Source of the DNA: VAYN01 sp963702075
Lineage (GTDB): Bacteria > Actinomycetota > Thermoleophilia > Solirubrobacterales > 70-9
DNA length: 64,000 nt
Direction of reading: 5' to 3'
NCBI GenBank assembly: GCA_963702075.1
Contig: OY969703.1
Span: 1,984,001 to 2,048,000 of the forward strand
Below are positions 32,807 through 40,847 of this stretch, one piece after another. Numbering within the stretch: position 1 is the first letter of the stretch; each line of letters begins with the position of its first letter. Both the position numbers and the translations under genes were made by a program. The notes beneath the pieces are model-generated. The model saw only the letters and a program-made list of their open reading frames with translations, was not told the origin of the DNA and ran no database searches.

Positions 32807-33670
32807 CTATCCAGCGAGCGAGACGCGCGTCTCGCTGAGGAAGGAGGCGACCGCGTCGGCGGCACCCTCGGGTGAGCCACCCTCGCCGGCGGCGCGGACG
32901 AGGCGACTGCCGATGATCACGCCGTCGGCGATCCTGCCCACCTGGGCCGCCTGGTCCGGCGTGCCGATCCCGAAGCCGACGGCGACAGGCGTCTTCGCCT
33001 CCGCCTTGGTCGCCTCGACCAGCTCTGCCAGCGCCGGCGGCACCTCGGCACGCTCTCCGGTCGTGCCGACAGTCGAGACGACGTAGACGAAGCCGTGAGC
33101 CGCTTCGCAAATCTGTTGCCGCCGCTCGCTTGGAGTCGTAGGGGCCAACAGCGGCACCAAGGCCAACCCCTCGCCGACGAAGGCGTCGCGCACCTCCCCC
33201 GCCTCATCGAGTGGCAGATCGGGCACGATCACTCCGGTCGCCCCGGCGGCGCGAGCCATGCCCGCAAACTGGCCAGGGCCACCGTGGGCGAGAACCATGT
33301 TCACGTAAGCCATGAAGACGACCGGAACGCGGTCGGAGATCAAGCGGCAGACCTCCAGCGCCGTCGCCAGGGTCGCCCCCGCCTCCAGGGCCTTCGTCGC
33401 GGCGGCATGGATCGCCGGTCCATCCGCGAGCGGATCGGAGAACGGCACCCCCAGCTCGACCAGGTCAGCCCCGGCATCGGCATAGGCCTCAGCGACCGCC
33501 AGCCCGGTCTCACGGTCGGGATATCCGGCCATCATGTAAGGCATCAGCGCCGCCCTTCCCTCTTCTCGAGCGAGGGCGAAGGCCGCCGCAATCCGCTCCT
33601 CACCGGAAGCGTCACGGGGAGCCGGGTGAGGGTCGCCGGACCCTCCCCGCTGTTGTCCGCCGATCCTCAC
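32807..33670 (-). CDS. trpA: Tryptophan synthase alpha chain
   Basis: 287 aa from GTG 33670; GTG 33706, overlapping trpB, is the other candidate and adds 12 residues. The enzyme cleaves indole-3-glycerol phosphate to indole, which passes to TrpB. LMPYMMAGYPD, the catalytic Glu in DLVELGVPFSDPLADGP, Asp60 in the same segment, PDLPLDEAG, and VGFGIGTPDQA are intact. The usual N-terminus (about GEERIAAAFALAR) has no in-frame start nearby. Instead the first 20 or so residues are encoded by a 65-bp palindromic element. GTG 33670 and its GGGGGGAG Shine-Dalgarno are partly supplied by that element. Confidence 0.93.
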   Translation of the reverse strand: MRIGGQQRGGSGDPHPAPRDASGEERIAAAFALAREEGRAALMPYMMAGYPDRETGLAVAEAYADAGADLVELGVPFSDPLADGPAIHAAATKALEAGATLATALEVCRLISDRVPVVFMAYVNMVLAHGGPGQFAGMARAAGATGVIVPDLPLDEAGEVRDAFVGEGLALVPLLAPTTPSERRQQICEAAHGFVYVVSTVGTTGERAEVPPALAELVEATKAEAKTPVAVGFGIGTPDQAAQVGRIADGVIIGSRLVRAAGEGGSPEGAADAVASFLSETRVSLAG

Positions 33671-33680
33671 CCGGCTCCCC
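33616..33680. repeat. 65-bp palindromic element, copy 1 (in trpA 5' coding region)
   Basis: GGGGAGCCGGGTGAGG (33616-33631) is the exact inverse of 33665-33680. The helix continues inward to 26 pairs with one C.C mismatch and one G.T wobble around a 13-nt loop. It is 60/65 identical to 46426-46490. On the trpA strand it encodes SRVRIGGQQRGGSGDPHPAP, the same frame as in the prmA copy. Confidence 0.9.
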
Positions 33681-33689
33681 CCGCAACCC

Positions 33690-34874
33690 TCACGGCAAGA
33701 CCTCACCCGGCGGTTTCAGACGAGCCGTAGCCTCGGCCATGTCCTTATCGCCACGGCCAGAGAGACAGAGGACGTCGAAACCCGTCCCCCCTGAGTTCTC
33801 CAGCAACCAAGCAATTGCGTGGGAGGACTCCAGCGCCGGGATGATCCCCTCGAGCCGCGAGAGCTCTGCGAAGGCGGCCAGCGCCTGCTCGTCGGTGACG
33901 CCGACGTAGGCGGCGCGACCGCTGTCGCGCAGGTAGGCGTGCTCGGGACCGACGCCCGGATAATCGAGGCCGGCGGAGATCGAGTGCGCCTCGAGGATCT
34001 GACCTTCCTCGTCGGCGATGATCGAAGAGAGCGAGCCATGCAGGACCCCGGTGGTTCCGGCCTGCAGCGAAGCGCCGTGACGCTGGCTCTCGAGCCCCTC
34101 TCCGGCTGCCTCGACGCCGACCAGAGCCACCTCGGCGTCCTCGACGAAGGGCGTGAAGATCCCGATCGCATTGGAGCCACCGCCGACGCAGGCGATCACG
34201 CGGGCGGGTAACGAGCCCTCGGCCACCAGGGCCTGTTCCCGAGCCTCCTCGCCGATCACCCGCTGCAGGTCGCGGACCAGGGCCGGGTAGGGCGCCGGGC
34301 CGACGGCGGAGCCGATCACGTAATGGGTGGTGGCGACGTTGGCGACCCAGTCGCGGATCGCGGCACTGACAGCCTCCTTGAGAGTCCGCGCCCCGGCCTC
34401 GACCGGCGCCACCTCGGCTCCCAGCAGCCGCATCCGCTCGACGTTGGGTGCCTGGCGGCGGATGTCCTCGGTCCCCATATAGACGACGCATTCGAGGCCG
34501 AGCAGGGCGCAGGCAGTGGCCGTGGCGACGCCGTGCTGGCCGGCGCCGGTCTCGGCGATCACCCGCGGCTTGCCCATCCGCGCCGCCAGCAGGGTCTGGC
34601 CGATGGCGTTGTTGATCTTGTGCGAGCCGGTGTGGGCCAGATCCTCGCGCTTCAGGTAGACCCGGGAGCCGACCCGCTCGGAGAGCCGTTCGGCCAGGTA
34701 GAGCGGCGTCGGCCGGCCGATGAAGTCGCGCCGCAGCTGCTCGAGCCGCGCCACGAATTCCTCGTCCTCGCGCGCCTCCGTCCAGGCCGCGGTCAGCTCG
34801 TCGAGCGCCGGGATCAGCGTCTCCGGGACGTATCGCCCCCCGTAGGGGCCGAACCTCTGCTCGATCGTGCTCAT
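33690..34874 (-). CDS. trpB: Tryptophan synthase beta chain
   Basis: 394 aa, standard length for TrpB1. It condenses indole with serine in a PLP-dependent reaction as a complex with TrpA. PLP Lys in EDLAHTGSHKINNA, the glycine loop CVGGGSNAIG that holds the cofactor phosphate, AETGAGQHGVATA with the catalytic Glu, and the C-terminal LSGRGDKDM are all there. ATG 34874 overlaps the trpF stop by 4 nt. The 3' end reaches into or next to the palindromic element at the trpA junction. Confidence 0.97.
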   Translation of the reverse strand: MSTIEQRFGPYGGRYVPETLIPALDELTAAWTEAREDEEFVARLEQLRRDFIGRPTPLYLAERLSERVGSRVYLKREDLAHTGSHKINNAIGQTLLAARMGKPRVIAETGAGQHGVATATACALLGLECVVYMGTEDIRRQAPNVERMRLLGAEVAPVEAGARTLKEAVSAAIRDWVANVATTHYVIGSAVGPAPYPALVRDLQRVIGEEAREQALVAEGSLPARVIACVGGGSNAIGIFTPFVEDAEVALVGVEAAGEGLESQRHGASLQAGTTGVLHGSLSSIIADEEGQILEAHSISAGLDYPGVGPEHAYLRDSGRAAYVGVTDEQALAAFAELSRLEGIIPALESSHAIAWLLENSGGTGFDVLCLSGRGDKDMAEATARLKPPGEVLP

Positions 34875-35503
34875 GCCTCGGCGCCGATCGGGTTGGCTGC
34901 CTCGAAGAAGGCGGCCATCGCCGCGTGGTCCTTCCGCCCTGGCTCGAGCTCGACGCCGCTGGCGACGTCGACCGCGTAGGGGTGGACGATCGAGATCGCG
35001 GCGGCAACGTTGTCCGGGCGCAGCCCCCCGGCCAGGATCGCCGGGACTTCGGAGCGGTGGCCGCGCAGCAGCTCCCAGTCGAAACTCTGGCCGGTGCCGC
35101 CCCAGGCCCCCTTCGCGCGGCGATCGAAGAGGTGGAAGTCGGTGCGAAATGCCTCCGCGGCGTGGATATCGGCGGCGCTGGCGACGTGAACGGCCTTGGC
35201 GACCTTGACGCCGGTCCGCCGTCCCACCTCAGAGCAGAAGGAGGCGCCCTCCGCCCCGTTCAGCTGCACCATCGTCAGCCCCTCGTCCTCGACCGCGTGC
35301 GCCACCTCGTCCAGGGTCGGGTTCACGAACACTCCGACAACCTCCACCTTGCGCCGAAAAGCAGCAGCGATCCCAGCCGCCACCCCCCGGTCGACGTCAC
35401 GAGGACTGCCATGGAAATGGATCAAGCCAACGGCCCAAGCCCCAAGCCGCACGGCCTCAGCCGCGTCGTCCATGTTGGTGATCCCGCAGAACTTGACCCG
35501 CAT
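34871..35503 (-). CDS. trpF: Phosphoribosylanthranilate isomerase
   Basis: 210 aa TIM barrel. N-terminal KFCGITNMDDA carries the catalytic Cys; GVFVNPT, VQLNGAEG and the C-terminal ILAGGLRPDNVAAAI and DVASGVE with the catalytic Asp match TrpF. It converts N-phosphoribosylanthranilate to CdRP in tryptophan synthesis. It is the first gene of the trpFBA block. A terminator-type hairpin lies just upstream (35524-35553), so this block needs a promoter in or near the 20-nt gap or read-through. Confidence 0.95.
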   Translation of the reverse strand: MRVKFCGITNMDDAAEAVRLGAWAVGLIHFHGSPRDVDRGVAAGIAAAFRRKVEVVGVFVNPTLDEVAHAVEDEGLTMVQLNGAEGASFCSEVGRRTGVKVAKAVHVASAADIHAAEAFRTDFHLFDRRAKGAWGGTGQSFDWELLRGHRSEVPAILAGGLRPDNVAAAISIVHPYAVDVASGVELEPGRKDHAAMAAFFEAANPIGAEA

Positions 35504-35523
35504 CCACCCAGCGTAAGGGAAGA

Positions 35524-35553
35524 CGAGCCGGGCCTTCGCAAAGGCCCGGCTCG
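35524..35553 (-). terminator. Intrinsic terminator of htrA
   Basis: CGAGCCGGGCCTT (35524-35536) and its exact complement (35541-35553) form a 13-bp stem with a 4-nt loop, 22 nt after the htrA stop in the minus direction, followed by TCTTCCCTT. This is a credible Rho-independent terminator placed between htrA and trpF. Confidence 0.75.
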
Positions 35554-35574
35554 CCCTGGTATCGGCCCCCGGAT

Positions 35575-36774
35575 CTATTCCGAGTTCTTGGGCTGCGTCC
35601 CGAGGGTGACGTTGGCGGTCTTTTCGTCGCCGCCGCGGAGGATCTTCAGTTCGAGCGTGTCGCCGGGCTTGGAGTCCTGGATCGCTTCGACCAGCTCTTC
35701 CATGCTCGTGATCTTCTTGCCGTTGGCTTCGGTGATGATGTCGCCGCCGAGGCGCACTTCCTGGCCGTTGATCGTGGCCGAGGTGTCGCCCGCTTCCAGG
35801 CCGGCCTTGTCGGCCGGGCCGCCCTTGACGACCTGCTGCACGATCACGCCCTGTTCGACCGGCAGGTTCAGCGCCTTCGCCAGTTCGGGAGTGATGGTGC
35901 CGCCGCTGATGCCGAGGAAGGCATGTTCCACTTCACCCTTGGTCTCGAGTTGGTCGATCTCGGCCCGGATCGTGTCGATCGGGATCGCAAAGCCGATGCC
36001 GACGTTGCCGTCACCGCCACCGCCGGTGGCGATCTGCGAGTTGATCCCGATCACCGCGCCTCCCGCGTCGATCAGCGGACCACCGGAGTTGCCGGGGTTG
36101 ATCGCCGCGTCGGTTTGGATCACGTGGTTGATCGAAAAGCCGTTGGGCGCCTGAATCTGCCGCTGCAGAGCGGAGACGATGCCGCTGGTGACGGTGCGGT
36201 CGAGCCCGAAGGGGTTGCCGATCGCGACCACCGGGTCGCCGACTTCCACTTCGGCGGAGTGGCCGAGCGTCAGCGGATGCAGTTCCTTGGCCGGCGCTTC
36301 GACCTGCAGCAGGGCGATGTCGGTTCCGGGGTCGGTACCGACCACTTCGGCTTCGTACTCCTTTTCGGAGTCGCCGAGTTTGACCTCGACCTTTTCGGCG
36401 CCTTCGATGACGTGGTTGTTGGTGAGGATGTGACCTTCGCCGTCGATCACGAAGCCGGAGCCGGTGGCGATCCCGCCGGATTCCTGTTCGGGTTCGCCGA
36501 ACGGGTTGAAGGCGCTTTCCTGCGGTTCCAGCTGGGATTCGATGAAGGCGACCCCCTGCCCATCGGTCCTGTAGATCTGGTTGACGACGTTGGTGTTCTT
36601 TTCTTCCTTCGCGTCCACCGGCGCCGTAAGCGGAGAGGCCACGGTCGTCGTCGTACCGCCGCCGGAGTCGCCCACGCCTGCGGCGAGGGCGATCAGTCCG
36701 ACGACGGCGACGACGAGGCCGCCAAGGAGAGCGGAGAAGAACGGGCTGCGAAGTTTTGACTGTTGCTGAGGCAT
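35575..36774 (-). CDS. HtrA/DegP-type trypsin-like serine protease with PDZ domain
   Basis: 399 aa. One N-terminal transmembrane helix (about 12-33) anchors the protease outside the membrane. Catalytic triad: His about 121 (LTNNHVIEG), Asp about 152 (DPGTDIALL), Ser about 230 (NPGNSGGPL). A C-terminal PDZ domain (about 290-390: GVIVQQVVKGGPADKAGLEAGD) binds substrate C-termini. It degrades or refolds damaged envelope proteins under stress. Codon use is GAA-heavy. The gene sits between trpC and trpF but has an AT-rich upstream region and its own terminator, so it is an independent unit. Confidence 0.94.
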   Translation of the reverse strand: MPQQQSKLRSPFFSALLGGLVVAVVGLIALAAGVGDSGGGTTTTVASPLTAPVDAKEEKNTNVVNQIYRTDGQGVAFIESQLEPQESAFNPFGEPEQESGGIATGSGFVIDGEGHILTNNHVIEGAEKVEVKLGDSEKEYEAEVVGTDPGTDIALLQVEAPAKELHPLTLGHSAEVEVGDPVVAIGNPFGLDRTVTSGIVSALQRQIQAPNGFSINHVIQTDAAINPGNSGGPLIDAGGAVIGINSQIATGGGGDGNVGIGFAIPIDTIRAEIDQLETKGEVEHAFLGISGGTITPELAKALNLPVEQGVIVQQVVKGGPADKAGLEAGDTSATINGQEVRLGGDIITEANGKKITSMEELVEAIQDSKPGDTLELKILRGGDEKTANVTLGTQPKNSE

Positions 36775-36861
36775 GGCTGAAGGATGGCCTGCGGCCGTGA
36801 CTTCTCCCTAAATACTCTTCAAAAGTTTTCTAAAGATGGCAGACCGGCGTGCCGGGCCTGC
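36775..36861 (-). promoter_or_regulatory. AT-rich promoter region of htrA
   Basis: Between the trpC stop and htrA start lies an 87-nt spacer containing a run rich in A and T (about 36808-36838) in an otherwise GC-rich area. On the minus strand it reads TTTAGAAAACTTTTGAAG then AGTATTTAGGGAG. TATTTA is a candidate -10; no convincing -35 is seen. This is the most promoter-like spot in the trp region. Confidence 0.45.
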
Positions 36862-37668
36862 TCAGACGAGGTGTTCGCGGGTGCTTTCGTCGCTGCCGGT
36901 CAGCTCCCGCACCTTCTCCTCGGGATCAGCCGCCGCCATCAGCGCACCGCCGATCAGGACCGCGTCCACCCCCACCCGATCAAGCTCAGCCAGCTCCTCG
37001 CGCCCGGAGATGCCGCTCTCGGCGACGACGGTCTTGCCGGCCGGCACGTCGGGCATCAGCTCGAAGGTGGTGCCGATGTCGACGCTCATGTCGTCGAGGT
37101 TGCGGTTGTTGATCCCGATCACCTCGGACCCGGCCCCGAGGGCCCGCTCGAGCTCCTCGGCGTCGTGTACCTCGACCAGGCAGTCGAGATCGATCGAGCG
37201 CGCCTCCTGATAGAGCGACCGCAGGTCCTCGTCGCCGAGGGCGGCAGCGATCAGCAACACGGCATCGGCCCCGTTCACCGCCGCCTCGTAGAGCTGGTAG
37301 GGGTCGACGATGAAGTCCTTGCGGATGATCGGCATTTCACAGGCGGCGCGGGCCGCACGCAGGTCTGCCAGCGAGCCGCCAAAGTGACGCTCGTCGGTGA
37401 GGACGGAGAGAGCCGCGGCGCCGCCGCGCTCATAGGCGCCGACCTGGGCGGCGAGATCGATCGAGTCCGGAGCAAGGGCACCCGCGCTGGGCGAGCGCCG
37501 CTTGAACTCGGCGATCAGCGACAAGCCCGGGCGCGTCAGCGCCTCGTTGAAGGGTCGGTCTTCGTGCCGGCCGGAGAGCCGCGCTTCCAGATCGGCCTGG
37601 GAGAGCTCGGCACGACGCGCCATGACCCCTTCCCGGGCCCCTGCGATGAGCTGGTCCATCATTCCCAC
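36862..37668 (-). CDS. trpC: Indole-3-glycerol phosphate synthase
   Basis: 268 aa from GTG 37668; ATG 37662 and 37659 follow within nine nucleotides. It closes the indole ring from CdRP. TIM-barrel signatures: SLIAEFKRRSPSAG with the catalytic Lys, LSVLTDERHFGGSLADL, IIRKDFIVDPYQLYEA, GINNRNLDDMSVD, and AESGISGREEL. The C-terminus carries a short acidic tail. It follows trpD by 15 nt. It is the last gene of the trpEGDC block; htrA comes next. Confidence 0.96.
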   Translation of the reverse strand: MGMMDQLIAGAREGVMARRAELSQADLEARLSGRHEDRPFNEALTRPGLSLIAEFKRRSPSAGALAPDSIDLAAQVGAYERGGAAALSVLTDERHFGGSLADLRAARAACEMPIIRKDFIVDPYQLYEAAVNGADAVLLIAAALGDEDLRSLYQEARSIDLDCLVEVHDAEELERALGAGSEVIGINNRNLDDMSVDIGTTFELMPDVPAGKTVVAESGISGREELAELDRVGVDAVLIGGALMAAADPEEKVRELTGSDESTREHLV

Positions 37669-37683
37669 TTGAACTCGTAAAGC

Positions 37684-38712
37684 CTAGACGGCGCGAACGG
37701 CCGTTGCTGCGACCAGTCGCTCCAGCACGTCTGCTGCCGCGCCGGAATCGATTGCCCCTACGGCCTTACCGACGCCCTGCTCCAGGTCCGGGGCGAGACC
37801 GCCGACGTAGATCGCCGCCGCGGCGTTGAGCAGGACGAGGTCGCGGTGCGGCCCCGGCTCGCCCGCCAGAACCGAGCGGGTGACGGCGGCGTTCTCCGCG
37901 GGGGTACCGCCGGCGACGCCGGCGAGGTCCGCCGGCGCCAGGCCGAACTGGCCCGGCTCGACGAACCACTCGGCGGTACGGCCGTCGACGACCTCGATCA
38001 CGCGGGTGCGAGCTGAGAGCGAGAGCTCGTCGAGCCCGTCCTCGGCCGAGACGACGAGGGCGCGAACGCTGCCGAGGGCGACCAGCGCCTCGGCGATCGT
38101 CTCCTGGTAGTGGCGATCAGCCACCCCGAGCAGCTGCCGGTTCGCCCCGGCGGGATTGGTCAGCGGACCGAGGAAGTTGAAGATCGTTCGCACCCCAAGG
38201 GCCTTGCGGGCGGGGACAACGTGTTTCATCGCCGCGTGGTGGCGGGGCGCGAACATGAACCCGAAGCCGATCTCGTCGATGCAGCGCCCGACCTGCCCGG
38301 GCTCGATTTCGACGTTTACCCCGAGCGCCTCGAGCAGGTCCGCCGAGCCGCACCTGCTGGTGTTGGACCGGTTGCCGTGCTTGGCGATCGCGCAGCCGAC
38401 CCCGGCGGCGACGAAGGCGGCCGTGGTCGAGATGTTGAAGGTGGAAGGGCCACCGCCGGTGCCGCAGGTGTCGACGAGGTCATGGCGGCTGGTCGCCACC
38501 GGCGCCGCCAGCCCCCGCATCGTCCGCGCCAGGCCGACCAGCTCCGGCACCGTCTCGCCCTTCGCCCGCAGGGCGATCAGGAAAGCACCGGTCTGGATCG
38601 GGTCGGTGCGCCCCTCCATGATCTCGCTCAAAACCGCGGATGCGTGGTCGGCGGTGAGGTGATCGCCGGCGCAGACGGCGTCGATCGCGCGGCTGACGAT
38701 GTCGTTAGGCAT
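37684..38712 (-). CDS. trpD: Anthranilate phosphoribosyltransferase
   Basis: 342 aa. The PRPP-binding loop is DTCGTGGGPSTFNIST; KHGNRSNTSRCGSADLLEALG follows, where most family members have 'RAVSS' in the middle. FMFAPRHHAAMKHVVPARKALGVRTIFN and the anthranilate region complete it. It attaches phosphoribose to anthranilate. ATG 38712 overlaps the trpG stop by 8 nt. Confidence 0.95.
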   Translation of the reverse strand: MPNDIVSRAIDAVCAGDHLTADHASAVLSEIMEGRTDPIQTGAFLIALRAKGETVPELVGLARTMRGLAAPVATSRHDLVDTCGTGGGPSTFNISTTAAFVAAGVGCAIAKHGNRSNTSRCGSADLLEALGVNVEIEPGQVGRCIDEIGFGFMFAPRHHAAMKHVVPARKALGVRTIFNFLGPLTNPAGANRQLLGVADRHYQETIAEALVALGSVRALVVSAEDGLDELSLSARTRVIEVVDGRTAEWFVEPGQFGLAPADLAGVAGGTPAENAAVTRSVLAGEPGPHRDLVLLNAAAAIYVGGLAPDLEQGVGKAVGAIDSGAAADVLERLVAATAVRAV

Positions 38713-39277
38713 CGACGCGCTCCCCGATGAAGTTGGCGAGCAGGTGTTTACCCTGCGGGGTGAGGACCGACTCGGGGTGGAACTGAACCCCCTCGACCGG
38801 CAGCTCTCGGTGCCGCGCGCCCATCACCACGTCGCCCAGCCGGGCGCTCAGCTCGAGCTCGTCGGGCAGCTCCGCGTCGGCGATCAGCGAGTGGTAGCGG
38901 CCGGCAACCAGCGGGCTCGGCAGGCCCTCGTAGATCGTCTTGCCATCGTGCTCGACTTCGCCCTCCTTGCCGTGGATCGGCTCCCCCTGGACGACGCGGC
39001 CCCCGAATGCCTCAACCATCGCCTGGTGGCCGAGACAAACGCCGAGCACCGGCGTACCGGCCTCGCCGAAGGCCTTGATCGCCTCGCCGGAAATGCCCGC
39101 CTCGGCCGGCGTGCACGGGCCGGGCGAGACCACCAGCCGGTCCGGCTCGCGGGCCAGCAGCTCCGCGACCGTCGCTTTGTCGTTGCGCACGACTTCCACC
39201 TCCGCCCCCAGCTCGCCCAGGTACTGGACGAGGTTGTAGGTGAAGGAGTCGTAGTTGTCGATTACGAGGACGCGCAT
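38705..39277 (-). CDS. trpG: Anthranilate synthase glutamine amidotransferase subunit
   Basis: 190 aa from ATG 39277; an open frame extends upstream but only as a shadow of trpE. Class I glutamine amidotransferase: NYDSFTYNLVQYLGELGA, oxyanion SPGPCTPAEAG, nucleophile Cys81 in GVCLGHQAM, and the His-Glu pair in GVQFHPES. It supplies ammonia from glutamine to TrpE and may also serve p-aminobenzoate synthesis, as such subunits often do. The ATG lies 4 nt past the trpE stop. Confidence 0.95.
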   Translation of the reverse strand: MRVLVIDNYDSFTYNLVQYLGELGAEVEVVRNDKATVAELLAREPDRLVVSPGPCTPAEAGISGEAIKAFGEAGTPVLGVCLGHQAMVEAFGGRVVQGEPIHGKEGEVEHDGKTIYEGLPSPLVAGRYHSLIADAELPDELELSARLGDVVMGARHRELPVEGVQFHPESVLTPQGKHLLANFIGERVDA

Positions 39278-39281
39278 CCGC

Positions 39282-40847
39282 TCACTCCCAGTCCGGCTGC
39301 TCGCAGGCGACCTCGACGGCCCGGAAGACCGCCCTCGCCTTGTTGACCGACTCGTTCCACTCGTACTCGGGCTTGGCGTCGGCGACGGTGCCGCCGCCGG
39401 CCTGCACGTGCAGCTGCCCGTCCTTGACGACGACGGTGCGGATGTGGATCGCGGTGTCGAGGTCACCGTCCCAGGAGAGATAGCCGATCGCACCGCCATA
39501 GCCACAGCGCTTGACCGGCTCGAGCTCGTCGATGATCTGCATCGCCCGCACCTTCGGCGCGCCCGAGAGCGTTCCCGCCGGCAGCGCCGAGCGCAGCACG
39601 TCCATCGCGCTCACCCCCTCTTTGAGCTTGCCCGAGACCTGGCTGACGATGTGGAGAACGTGCGAGTAGGTCTCGACGACCATCAGCTCGTCAACCTCGA
39701 CGCTGCCGTACTCGCAGACGCGGCCGAGGTCGTTGCGGCCGAGATCGACCAGCATCACGTGCTCGGCCCGCTCCTTGGGGTCGTTGACGAGGCGCTCGGC
39801 GAGCCGGCGGTCCTCGTCCTCGCTGTCGCCGCGCGGGTAGGTGCCGGCGATCGGCCGCGTCTCAACCCGGTCGCCGATCACCTTGACCAGGGGCTCGGGC
39901 GAGGCGCCGGCGAGCTGGAAGTCACCGAACTCGAGGAAGTACATGTAGGGCGAGGGGTTGACCGCGCGCAGGCCGCGGTAGACGGAGAATGCCTCGACCG
40001 GCGCCGGGGCCGAGAACCGCTGCGAGGGAACCACCTGGAAGGCATCGCCGGCGTGGACGTACTCGACGATCCGCGCCACGGCCGCTTCGAACTCCTCCCG
40101 CGTCATGTTCGACTCGAACCGCGGCGGCTCGGCGGTCACCGGCTGCGCGGGGACTGGCACGGCGCCCCGGAGGCGCTCGCGCATCTCGGCGATTGTCGCC
40201 GCCGCCGCCTCATACGCAGCGTCGACGCTGCCGTCCTTCCCGACGAAGGCACAGGCGAGGATCGTCAGCTCGTGGCGAAGGTGGTCGAAGATCACCATCG
40301 CATCGGTGACCATCAACGCCAGGTCCGGCAGCCCGAGCGGGTCCGGGTTCGGCTCCCCGAGCGGCTCCACGGTCCGCACCAGGTCGTAGGCGAAGATGCC
40401 GACGGCTCCTCCGGCAAAGGGGGGCAGTCCCTCGATCGGCACCGGCTCGTACTCCCGCAGCCGCGCCGCGACCGCGGCGTATGGATCGGGGGCGGCTTCG
40501 GTCCGGCTCGGCGCCGCGGTGGCCGCCACCTCCGCCCCGCTCCACTCCGAGAGCACGCCGTCGCTCCAGCGTAGCAGCGCCCGCGGGCGCAGGCCGACGA
40601 ACGAATAGCGGCCGACCTGACCCTGCTCGGCGGACTCGAGCAGGAAGCAGGGCGCGCCCTCCGGCTCCCCGGCCCGCAACTTGAGGAAGGCGGAAACCGG
40701 CGTCTCGCAGTCGTCGATCAACCGCGCCCGCACCGGCACCACGTTGCCCTCGCGAGCAAGCTCCCGCGCCTCCTCCAGGCTCGGCTCGAGGCGAATCTCG
40801 CCCAAATCAGGCCCTCGCACTCGTGACTCGCTAGCCGCTGCGCGCAT
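39282..40847 (-). CDS. trpE: Anthranilate synthase component I
   Basis: 521 aa. Chorismate-utilising enzyme fold: SPEPLVKVIGDRVETRPIAGTYPRG, LVDLGRNDLGRVCEYGSV, HIVSQVSGKLKEG, LPAGTLSGAPKVRAMQIID, and GYLSWDGDLDTAIHIRT. It makes anthranilate from chorismate with TrpG. No leader peptide or Trp attenuator can exist in the usual place, because its start overlaps the 3' end of hisIE by 17 nt; regulation must come from further upstream. Confidence 0.96.
   Translation of the reverse strand: MRAAASESRVRGPDLGEIRLEPSLEEARELAREGNVVPVRARLIDDCETPVSAFLKLRAGEPEGAPCFLLESAEQGQVGRYSFVGLRPRALLRWSDGVLSEWSGAEVAATAAPSRTEAAPDPYAAVAARLREYEPVPIEGLPPFAGGAVGIFAYDLVRTVEPLGEPNPDPLGLPDLALMVTDAMVIFDHLRHELTILACAFVGKDGSVDAAYEAAAATIAEMRERLRGAVPVPAQPVTAEPPRFESNMTREEFEAAVARIVEYVHAGDAFQVVPSQRFSAPAPVEAFSVYRGLRAVNPSPYMYFLEFGDFQLAGASPEPLVKVIGDRVETRPIAGTYPRGDSEDEDRRLAERLVNDPKERAEHVMLVDLGRNDLGRVCEYGSVEVDELMVVETYSHVLHIVSQVSGKLKEGVSAMDVLRSALPAGTLSGAPKVRAMQIIDELEPVKRCGYGGAIGYLSWDGDLDTAIHIRTVVVKDGQLHVQAGGGTVADAKPEYEWNESVNKARAVFRAVEVACEQPDWE

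Noticed and set aside
33702..33713. CTCACCCGGCGG at the trpB end as a further palindrome copy
   Set aside because: It is a half-arm match only and encodes the expected TrpB C-terminus (KPPGEVLP).
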